A DNA stretch of 64,000 nucleotides. It comes from JAVHLK01 sp043806215 (GTDB taxonomy: Bacteria; Desulfobacterota; Desulfomonilia; Desulfomonilales; Desulfomonilaceae). Of this stretch, positions 42,293 through 49,269 are shown piece after piece (positions within the stretch are counted from its first letter, which is position 1; the number at the start of each line of letters is the position of its first letter). The stretch lies in NCBI GenBank assembly GCA_043806215.1, contig JAZDHD010000402.1, forward strand, positions 1 through 64,000. The letters are read 5' to 3'. The notes below the pieces were generated by a model that saw only the letters and a list, made by a program, of their open reading frames with translations, was not told the origin of the DNA and did not search any database. A program made the translations under genes and the position numbers.

Positions 42293-43054
42293 CTAGAACA
42301 CGAACAGGTCGAGACCGCCCATCATGTTCATGATGGATCCCGTCATATAGGCTGCGCTGTCCGAGCACAAATACGCTATGGCGTCGGCGATTTCCGTAGT
42401 GGTTGCGGGTCTCCGGAAGGCCGTCTTCTTTTCAACGGCCTGGCGGACCGGCTCGGGGAGGCCTTCATAGCTGTCGGTGGCACATATGCCGATGAGCACG
42501 CAGTTTGCCGTGATGTTGAACCGTGCACCTTCCAGGGCGGCAGATTTGGCAAGCGCTATGAGACCGGCCTTGGCGGCACCATAACTTGACTGCCCCGCAC
42601 CGCCCAACACTCCGGCCACCGACGACATGTTTACGATACGGCCCCACTTCTTGGCGCACATGTCCGGCCATGCCTGCTTGATGCAATAGAATGCGGAATT
42701 GAGACAAAGCTTCACTTCATAGTCCCATTCTTCCACAGTGGTCTTGGCAATGCTTATGTTGTGCCCCATGAGCGCCGCATTGTTTACCAGGATATCGACG
42801 GACCCGATCTCCTGCTTGATGGCGGCGAAGCCTTTTGCAACATCCTCGGCATCAGTCGCATCCATCCGGACGGCAAGAGCCTTTCTGCCCATTGCCCTGA
42901 TTTCTTCCGCGAGGGCCTCGACCCCTTCCATGTGATTAAAGCCCGTTACCGCCACATCCGCTCCCTGCCTTGCCAGCGTAAGGGCGGCGTGCCTCCCGAC
43001 GCCTTTCGGCATGGAAGCGCCTGTTACCAATGCAAGCTTTCCGTCCAACGACAT
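42293..43054 (-). CDS. Short-chain dehydrogenase/reductase
   Basis: A 253-residue classical SDR. The cofactor motif is VTGASMPKGVGRHAALTLA, with DILVNNAALMG, NMSSVAGVLGG and the catalytic Tyr-Lys in SSYGAAKAGLIALAKSAA. The C-terminus has TTTEIADAIAYLCSDSAAYMTG. The cofactor loop has three residues between Gly and the GxG. Given the downstream thiolase-fold gene it probably oxidises a 3-hydroxyacyl-CoA or a related ring or side-chain alcohol; FabG-type ketoreduction is the alternative. A MarR gene lies upstream on the same strand. Confidence 0.88.
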   Translation of the reverse strand: MSLDGKLALVTGASMPKGVGRHAALTLARQGADVAVTGFNHMEGVEALAEEIRAMGRKALAVRMDATDAEDVAKGFAAIKQEIGSVDILVNNAALMGHNISIAKTTVEEWDYEVKLCLNSAFYCIKQAWPDMCAKKWGRIVNMSSVAGVLGGAGQSSYGAAKAGLIALAKSAALEGARFNITANCVLIGICATDSYEGLPEPVRQAVEKKTAFRRPATTTEIADAIAYLCSDSAAYMTGSIMNMMGGLDLFVF

Positions 43055-43419
43055 GACTTCCTCCTGTGTGATAATGTTGATGACGAATGCGTACGCCGCC
43101 GGGATAACGGGTCTGCTCGAATGCTTTCTCCCGTTCCCTTACGGCCGTCTGAACGTTTCAAATGGATGTCCCGCAGGACACCGTGTGAAGCGGATGAAGA
43201 TACTCCAAGCGGTTGAGGCGGATGCGGCCCACGGGGCACACCTCCGGCGGTCCGGCCCGACCCGGGATTTAAATCCATGGATAGGAGAACGGAATAGAGA
43301 AGAGGTTTGCCCGGTTACGGATCCCAAGACCGCAACCGGTTGCGCAAAACCGCTGCAACGTTCAAGTTGAACGAGTATCCTGAATTACGGTTACGTTTCC
43401 TTCTCCCGCGTAGTACCGG
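43055..43419. other. Intergenic region between MarR and SDR genes with palindromes
   Basis: No gene in 365 bp. Perfect palindromes GCAACCGGTTGC (43332-43343) and GTTCAAGTTGAAC (43360-43372) lie near the MarR side. They may be operator or processing sites. No sigma-54 site was found toward the SDR gene. Confidence 0.4.
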
Positions 43420-43905
43420 TTACGATCCGGAACCGGCCAGTTGCTTTCCTTTGCGGACAACCTGCTTGAGAACCTCCAGGATCTCTTCCTTCCGTTCCGG
43501 CGGACAGGTCTCCAGGTATTCGGCAACGTGCGGTATCTGAATCCTTACTATTTCTTCAAGTGCCTTCAAACCGACCGGAGTGATTTGGAGCATGGTGAGA
43601 CGTTCGTCCCTATCGTCGCTCTTTCTTTCTATGAGACCGGCCCTCTCCATCCGTTTGGCGAGTCCGGTCACACTCGCGCCCGTGACCAGCATATGCCTGC
43701 TGACATTGCCGGACGTGTCCTTACCCAATTCGCATGAAGCCAAATACTTGAGGAGATTGTAATGTGAAAAAGTCAGTCCGTGCCGGCGAAAGATCGCCGA
43801 AGAACGCTTCTTGAACAGTTCCGAAGCCATTACAATGAAGATCATGACCTTTTCGTCCAAGGTCATGTCGATTTCTCGTTTTGCTTTCAGCATGTATTCC
43901 TTCAT
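43420..43905 (-). CDS. MarR family transcriptional regulator
   Basis: A 161-residue MarR protein clearly paralogous to the one at 34.6-35.2 kb. It has the same EIDMTLDEKVMIFIVMASELFKKRS-like start, then LTFSHYNLLKYLASCELG, TGASVTGLAKRMERAGLIERKSDDRDER and LQITPVGLKALEEIV. It is divergent from the methyltransferase gene and upstream of SDR/thiolase on its own strand. It has a promoter with a perfect TTTACTAGTAAA dyad, so it probably represses itself and perhaps the SDR/thiolase genes. Ligand unknown. Confidence 0.9.
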   Translation of the reverse strand: MKEYMLKAKREIDMTLDEKVMIFIVMASELFKKRSSAIFRRHGLTFSHYNLLKYLASCELGKDTSGNVSRHMLVTGASVTGLAKRMERAGLIERKSDDRDERLTMLQITPVGLKALEEIVRIQIPHVAEYLETCPPERKEEILEVLKQVVRKGKQLAGSGS

Positions 43906-43952
43906 GCGAGTGTGCAGATCACTCCAAAGCGGCCGTTATTGGACATGTAAAC

Positions 43953-43982
43953 TATTTACTAGTAAACTAATTTCCTTGTCAA
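43953..43982 (-). promoter_or_regulatory. Sigma-70-like promoter with dyad operator
   Basis: On the minus strand TTGACA (43982-43977), an 18-base spacer and TAAATA (43958-43953). The perfect palindrome TTTACTAGTAAA (43955-43966) covers the -10 side, as expected for MarR autorepression. Confidence 0.5.
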
Positions 43983-44082
43983 GCACTTTTCGACATTAAC
44001 TACGCGTTGCGGGACCGAAAAACCTCCCAACCGTCTTCTAACCCGCCCTTAGCACGCACCTAACCTGAGAGGAAATAATGGT

Positions 44083-44886
44083 GTGCATGTGTCTCTCGGG
44101 AGTCAAACGATGAAATTGAAGAGAATTTGGAAGAGTGCTGCGCAGGAGTCATCGCTTTTCGCCGGCTCGGAAGCGGCGGTCCTGGATTGCGGCACAACCG
44201 ACTTCAGCCTCAACGGCCGCATGTTAAAGGACATTCTGGTTCACGCCAAGCCCTTGGGCCATAATCAGAAACGACGCAACCACAATCTCGGGTTCGGGTT
44301 CATCTACTACGGCGTGGTCCGTGCGATCCGTCCGAAACACACGGTGGTCATCGGATCCGGTTACGGATTCAGCGTTGTCTGCCTGGCGCTGGCCATAAGG
44401 GACAACGGCGCGGGGCGCCTCAGCTTCGTCGATCCGGCCTATTCTCTCATCAAGGACGGTCCCGGCAAGACGGTGGGCGGACGGGGGACGTGGAAGGACC
44501 CGGAAACGGTCACGAACCATTTCAGGCGATTCGGCGTGGACGACGTGGTAACGCATTACAGGTTCAGAAGCGACCAGTTCTTTCCCGAGTACGAAAGGCT
44601 CCAATTACCTCCGATCGACCTGGCCTTTATAGACGGATCGCATACCTATGAAAACGTCCGATACGATTTCCTCGAGGCACTCCGGAGGTCCCGCAAGAAC
44701 ACCTATTTCTTCCTCCACGACACGAATATCTACGTCCGGGAAGCGATACGGAATGCGGGCGTGAAGAAGTGGTTGGACATTATCAAGAAGGAAGACAAGG
44801 CTTTCGAGGTCGTCAACTTTCCCTTCTCTTCCGGAGTGGCACTCATTCGCATTGTGGACCCGAGCATATGGAAGCGATTTCAGTAA
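44083..44886 (+). CDS. Class I SAM-dependent methyltransferase
   Basis: A methyltransferase of about 260 residues, of the Methyltransf_24 type. The SAM motif I is HTVVIGSGYGFSVVCLALAI. The acidic loop is RLSFVDPAYS, and motif IV is IDLAFIDGSHTYENVRYDFL, with FFLHDTNIYVREAI downstream. The N-terminal 60 residues are basic. The substrate is unknown. The GTG at 44083 follows AGAGGAA; an ATG at 44110 after GGGAG is equally plausible. Its end overlaps the start of the phosphatidylserine decarboxylase-like gene by 19 bp, so the two are coupled. The neighbours suggest modification of a lipid headgroup or glycolipid. Confidence 0.82.
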   Translation: MHVSLGSQTMKLKRIWKSAAQESSLFAGSEAAVLDCGTTDFSLNGRMLKDILVHAKPLGHNQKRRNHNLGFGFIYYGVVRAIRPKHTVVIGSGYGFSVVCLALAIRDNGAGRLSFVDPAYSLIKDGPGKTVGGRGTWKDPETVTNHFRRFGVDDVVTHYRFRSDQFFPEYERLQLPPIDLAFIDGSHTYENVRYDFLEALRRSRKNTYFFLHDTNIYVREAIRNAGVKKWLDIIKKEDKAFEVVNFPFSSGVALIRIVDPSIWKRFQ

Positions 44887-45569
44887 TCGGCATTTTCGCT
44901 GCGCTCTGTGTGGTGCTCGCCGGAGCATTTCTGTTTTGGCGCAAGGTGTGGTTCTTCAGAAATCCTCCCCGGCGGATTCCCGAGGGAGAGAATATCGTGA
45001 GCCCCGCGGACGGAACCGTGGTCTATGTGGAGAAACTGGAACCGGGACGCGAAGTGATCTCCGTGAAGAGCGGAACCGAAATCACGATAGAGGACATTGT
45101 GCGGGAAGATGTGGAGTTGCCCAAGCTGTTGATTGGCGTATTCATGAGTCCGTTTGACGTCCACTACAACCGCGCCCCCCTGGCCTCGGTCGTGGAAGAA
45201 ATACGTCATCATCCGGCGAAAAAACGGAACATCGACATGCGGCCGATGCATATTCGGACGTTGTTCAACATCCACCCATTGTATTGGAACAGCATGCACC
45301 TTATCCAAAACGAGCGGACGGTGACCCGCATGTCCGGGTCGTTCAAGGGCCGCCCCATAACCTTTTACGTGGTGCAGATTGCCGGCGGTCACGTGAGGGG
45401 TATCGACAGTTATTTCTCCCGGCAAGGCCGTCCGGCCAAAGGAGAAATATTCGGCATGATCAGGATCGGGTCGCAGGTTGACCTGGTTCTTCCATTGTTG
45501 CCCGACATGAACGTTAGAGTCGGTCCCGGAGACAGGGTAAAGGCCGGAGAGACGATCTTCGTCGATTGA
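44868..45569 (+). CDS. Phosphatidylserine decarboxylase-like proenzyme
   Basis: A 233-residue protein with an N-terminal membrane anchor (VIGIFAALCVVLAGAFLFW) and the PSD catalytic core: VSPADGTVVYVEKLEPG, FMSPFDVHYNRAPLASVVEEI and the late IFGMIRIGSQVDLVLPLLPD. PSD enzymes self-cleave between Gly and Ser of an (L)GS(T/S) motif to make the pyruvoyl group; here the motif is IGSQ, keeping Gly-Ser. It should decarboxylate phosphatidylserine or a related serine lipid at the inner membrane. It is the middle gene of a cluster with a methyltransferase and a PHP-glycosyltransferase. No phosphatidylserine synthase is in view. Confidence 0.85.
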   Translation: MEAISVIGIFAALCVVLAGAFLFWRKVWFFRNPPRRIPEGENIVSPADGTVVYVEKLEPGREVISVKSGTEITIEDIVREDVELPKLLIGVFMSPFDVHYNRAPLASVVEEIRHHPAKKRNIDMRPMHIRTLFNIHPLYWNSMHLIQNERTVTRMSGSFKGRPITFYVVQIAGGHVRGIDSYFSRQGRPAKGEIFGMIRIGSQVDLVLPLLPDMNVRVGPGDRVKAGETIFVD

Positions 45570-45611
45570 CGGCCCGGACCAACGACGGATTCTTCACTGG
45601 AGGAAGAAATC

Positions 45612-48098
45612 ATGAAGGCGGATCTTCACGTCCACTCGGAGTTCTCCAAGAGGCCCTCGGAATGGATACTCAAGAAGTTGGACTGTCCCGAAAGCTTCAC
45701 GCCGCCGGCCGGTTTATACAAGATCCTGCGTGAACGGGGCATGTCAATGGTCACGGTCACGGATCACAACTCCATAGAGGGCTGCATGGAAATCGCTCAC
45801 CTTCCGGGAGTCTTCATCAGTGAAGAAGTGACGACCTACTTCCCTGAGGACCGGTGCAAACTGCATGTTCTCGTCTGGGATATCGACGAGAACATCCACA
45901 AGGATTTGCAGGAAGTCCGCGGGAATGTGTACGAGATGGTCCGCTACCTTAATGAACGATGCATAACCCACGGATTGGCCCATCCGCTCTACAGCATCAA
46001 CCGGAAGCTCACTCCCGACCATTTCGAAAAGAGTCTTCTCCTGTTCAAGAATTTCGAGATCAACGGCGCCCGCAGCGATGAACAGAACAGGCAACTTGAA
46101 CTGATCCTTTCCATGCTGGACCGTGAAGTGCTGGACATGCTTCAGGAGAAACACGATCTTCCGGCGATTCACGAATTCCCTTGGAAGAAGAACTTGACGG
46201 GCGGATCCGACGACCACAGCGGGCTCACCCCCGGACGTGTATGCACGGCCGTGGAGGGATCTCATACCTTGAAGGAATTCCTGCAAGGGATCGAGAACCA
46301 TGAGGCGCGGGTTCACGGCCACGCCTCGTCTCCCCAGGCGCTCGCTCACAATCTCTACAGCATCGCGTACCAGTATTATGCACACAAGTTCCAGCTCGCC
46401 GGCAGGGCTCACAATGATGTGGCCATGGGGTTTCTCGAACGTTTCCTTGTCCCGGGGGAAACCCGTCAACCGACCTGGCGGGCCCTGGTGAATTCGTATC
46501 TCATTCACAGGAAATCCGTAAGGGGCGAATCGGCCGGGGTAACGAAAATTCTCGAAATGATCAGACGGGAGGCCAACGAACTGATCCGTGACGATCCTCA
46601 GCTCAAGGAAATACTTTACGGCCGGAACGGGGAAGGCCGGGATATGGAGCAGGAGTGGTTCAGATTCGTCAACACCGTGTCGAACAAAGTGCTGTGTCAT
46701 TTTGCCGATCATGTCATGGACTGTCTCGCCGGTGCCCATTTGCTCAACCTGTTCAATTCCCTGGGATCGGCAGCAGGCCTCTACGCACTCCTCGCGCCGT
46801 ATTTCATCTCATTTTCGGTCTTTTCTCAGGGGCGCAGTCTTGCGGACAAGGTATTCAAGAACTTCGTGCAGCCTACCTGGGCCGAGTCGTCCGATTGTTC
46901 CCAAGTGAAAGTGGCCCACTTCACCGACACCTTCTATGAAATCAACGGAGTGACGTGGACTCTCAAACGTCAGTTGCAGCACGCTCAAAGCGCCGGCAGG
47001 CACTACACTATTCTTACCTGCGACGCGGAGAACGCTTCCGTCCTCAAGGGAGTCCGGAACTTCAAGCCCATCAGAACCTACGAACTGTCGGTCTATCCGG
47101 AACAGAAGCTTTTCTATCCCCCGTTCCTGGAAATGCTGAATTACTGTTACCAGGAAGGGTTTACCCACATCCATTCCGCAACCCCGGGTCCCTTGGGGCT
47201 GGCGGCCCTTGCAATCGCCGGAATACTCAAGCTCCCCCTCGTTGGAACCTATCACACGGCCATACCCCAGTATGCCCAGTATCTCACGGAAGATCCGGGA
47301 GTTGCCGATATCGTGTGGTCATACATCCTGTGGTACTATGATCAGATGGATTTCGTGTACGCTCCGTCCGCGAGTACCGCCAAGGAGTTGGTCGAAAAGG
47401 GAATCAACAGCCGGAAAATCCGGATGTTTCCACGCGGCGTCGATACGGACCTTTTCCATCCTTCTCACAAAAATGGAAGTCTGGACTCACTCTGCCCCCC
47501 GGAGAACGGATGGAGACTCCTTTATGTCGGACGGGTATCCAAGGAGAAGAATCTCTCGTTGCTCGTCAACGTGTTCAAGTCGCTGTGCCGGTCGGCAGGC
47601 AATGTCAATCTCATCGTAGTGGGGGACGGACCTTACCGGGAAGAAATGCAGCAAGAGTTGGCAGGGACGCCGGCCGTTTTCACGGGATACCTGGAAGGAG
47701 AAGGATTGGCGTCGGCTTTCGCTTCCTGCGATCTGTTCATTTTCCCCAGCACCACCGACACGTTCGGGAACGTCGTCCTGGAGGCTCAAGCGTCGGGGTT
47801 GCCGGTCATCGTAACCGATTGCGGAGGTCCCCGGGAGAATGTCATCGTCGGCGAAACAGGGTTGATTGTGAAAGGAGACGATGAGGAGAGTTTCCTGGAG
47901 GGAATCCGGCATCTATTGGAACGGCCCGAAAAGATGAAACGGATGGGAACGGTCGCACGGGTCTACGCGGAAGGACGCTCTCTTGAAAAGGCCTTCGAGG
48001 AAGCTTGGGACCTCTATCGTGAGAGCGGGCCTTCGGAGCGCGGCGATCTTCCCTCGGCCCCTTTGCCTTTTCCCACAAACGCGGCCAGGACGGCATAG
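45612..48098 (+). CDS. PHP domain-GT4 glycosyltransferase fusion
   Basis: An 828-residue two-enzyme protein. Residues 1-230 are a PHP metal-dependent phosphoesterase: DLHVHSEFSKRP, MVTVTDHNSIEG, HGLAHPLYSIN and GGSDDHSGLTPGR. A middle segment (about 240-430) rich in helices is unrecognised. Residues about 435-800 are a GT-B glycosyltransferase of family 4: HFTDTFYEINGVTWTLK, GTYHTAIPQY, RGVDTDLFHP, LLYVGRVSKEKNLSLLV, FIFPSTTDTFGNVVLEAQ and GLPVIVTDCGGP. It probably transfers a sugar from a nucleotide donor to a lipid, and the PHP part may remove a phosphate in the same pathway. GGAGGAAG precedes the ATG. It follows the PSD-like gene by 42 bp. Confidence 0.88.
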   Translation: MKADLHVHSEFSKRPSEWILKKLDCPESFTPPAGLYKILRERGMSMVTVTDHNSIEGCMEIAHLPGVFISEEVTTYFPEDRCKLHVLVWDIDENIHKDLQEVRGNVYEMVRYLNERCITHGLAHPLYSINRKLTPDHFEKSLLLFKNFEINGARSDEQNRQLELILSMLDREVLDMLQEKHDLPAIHEFPWKKNLTGGSDDHSGLTPGRVCTAVEGSHTLKEFLQGIENHEARVHGHASSPQALAHNLYSIAYQYYAHKFQLAGRAHNDVAMGFLERFLVPGETRQPTWRALVNSYLIHRKSVRGESAGVTKILEMIRREANELIRDDPQLKEILYGRNGEGRDMEQEWFRFVNTVSNKVLCHFADHVMDCLAGAHLLNLFNSLGSAAGLYALLAPYFISFSVFSQGRSLADKVFKNFVQPTWAESSDCSQVKVAHFTDTFYEINGVTWTLKRQLQHAQSAGRHYTILTCDAENASVLKGVRNFKPIRTYELSVYPEQKLFYPPFLEMLNYCYQEGFTHIHSATPGPLGLAALAIAGILKLPLVGTYHTAIPQYAQYLTEDPGVADIVWSYILWYYDQMDFVYAPSASTAKELVEKGINSRKIRMFPRGVDTDLFHPSHKNGSLDSLCPPENGWRLLYVGRVSKEKNLSLLVNVFKSLCRSAGNVNLIVVGDGPYREEMQQELAGTPAVFTGYLEGEGLASAFASCDLFIFPSTTDTFGNVVLEAQASGLPVIVTDCGGPRENVIVGETGLIVKGDDEESFLEGIRHLLERPEKMKRMGTVARVYAEGRSLEKAFEEAWDLYRESGPSERGDLPSAPLPFPTNAARTA

Positions 48099-48129
48099 GC
48101 TCACGTGGTGGATTTCATGAATTCGGTTA

Positions 48130-48540
48130 CGGAAGACGACCGGCAGGATGCCGGTCCCACTGAAGAGGGTGTCCCGCCATGGGGGGTCCCTTTCCTTCTC
48201 GTTCCCAGGCTCCTGCCTTGGAATGCATGTCCTCCGGGCTCTGCCCGGTCTTGGTGGGACTCCCGCGTTCGGCGCGGGATGCCCGTCTTCTTCCGGATCT
48301 CATGCAGTGCTTGCCTTCTCGATTTCCGGGCACGGAGGCCCGGGCTACGGAAGAACTCACCGACATGCCTCTTGCCTTCGTGGGACTCCCGCGTTCTGCG
48401 CGGGATGCCCGTCTCTTCCGGATCTCATGCAGCTGCTTGCCTTCCCGGTTTCCGGGCACGGAGGCCCGGGCTACGGAAGAACTCACCGACATGACTCTTG
48501 CCTTCGTGGGACTCCCGCGTTCTGCGCGGGATGCCCGTCT
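48130..48540. repeat. 126-bp tandem repeat of intergenic hairpin modules
   Basis: The segment starting GTGGGACTCCCGCGTTC occurs at 48254, 48380 and 48506, an exact 126-bp period. Each unit holds CCCGCGTT(C)TGCGCGGG, the TTCCGGATCTCATGCAG spacer and GGGCACGGAGGCCCGGGC. The third copy is cut off by the next gene. The preceding 120 bp hold CCGGCAGGATGCCGG and CCGGGCTCTGCCCGG. One related unit is at 58.2-58.43 kb. There are no CRISPR-like spacers: the units are near identical throughout. Confidence 0.8.
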
Positions 48541-48543
48541 TCT

Positions 48544-48849
48544 TCACGCGTTCTTCATCGCCCAAGTCTTTCGGAAGCGGTATATGCGTTTGGAAAGCCA
48601 CCCAACGGCAACGAGGAATGCAATGATTCCAACGAGAACCGACAGATTTGCAATCGTCGTGGGAACCAGAGGCCTCAAGAATTCCTGGCACACGGAGATA
48701 AGATAGGAAAAGGGCCAAATGAGAGCCACAAAAGGAATGGCCCGGTCGATGAACGTTGCATGGATCTCCTCTTCTCCCGATTCCTCGGACCAGATGGTTT
48801 CCGGAATCCCGCAGCAGGATTGTTCCTTGTCTTCATGTATCGCCGGCAT
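48544..48849 (-). CDS. Small two-helix membrane protein
   Basis: A 101-residue protein with an acidic, Cys-containing N-terminus (MPAIHEDKEQSCCGIPETIW) and two hydrophobic segments, AIPFVALIWPFSYLISVC and LSVLVGIIAFLVAVGWL, followed by a basic end. I recognise no family. It stands alone between two repeat blocks, and its last codons abut the 126-bp tandem repeats. Codon usage looks normal and the membrane topology is coherent, so I take it as real. Confidence 0.5.
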   Translation of the reverse strand: MPAIHEDKEQSCCGIPETIWSEESGEEEIHATFIDRAIPFVALIWPFSYLISVCQEFLRPLVPTTIANLSVLVGIIAFLVAVGWLSKRIYRFRKTWAMKNA

Positions 48850-48904
48850 CTCTTGTTTCCTTTCTAGTTCCTCAATCTTCCGTGAACAGGCCGGGCCTAT
48901 TCGG

Positions 48905-49265
48905 CCGTATTGTTCCTTCCTCTCGTTCCCAGGCTCCTGCCTGGGAATGCCTATCCACCGGGCTCTGCCCGGTCTTCGGCCCGGAACACCGAGGGATCTT
49001 CATGGTCGGTTGTGATCCCGGAACCATGGAGGTTTGTGCCCTTAACACTTAGTGCTCCACGGCGCAAATACGGTGTCGTATCCAAGGCAGCAAAGCCCGC
49101 TTTGGTAGCGCCGGCTCCGTGCCGGATTGGTAGGGGTAGGCCCCTGTGCCTACCCATGGGCACCCACAGGGGGGTGCCCCTACAAAGACGCCCGGCAGCG
49201 ACGCCGGGACGCTACCGCGTGTTCACTGAATGTGCGACCGTATTTATGCCATAGAGCACTTAGCT
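48905..49265. repeat. Dispersed element with terminal inverted repeats (copy 1)
   Basis: The core at 49101-49217 is almost identical to 58642-58759. It is bounded by CTTAGTGCTCCACGGCGC followed by AAATACGG (49046 on) and CCGTATTTATGCC followed by ATAGAGCACTTAG, an imperfect 26-bp inverted pair. Inside are nested hairpins: GGTAGCGCCGG/CCGGGACGCTACC, TAGGGGTAGGCCCCTGTGCC and GGGCACCCACAGGGGGGTGC. The first 130 bp are other modules (TTCCCAGGCTCCTGCCTGGG). No gene; the right end abuts the next stop codon. Confidence 0.75.
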
Positions 49266-49269
49266 GCGT

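Noticed and set aside
48254..48540. Repeat array that could suggest CRISPR
   Set aside because: The units are 126 bp and near identical throughout, with no unique spacers and no cas genes.
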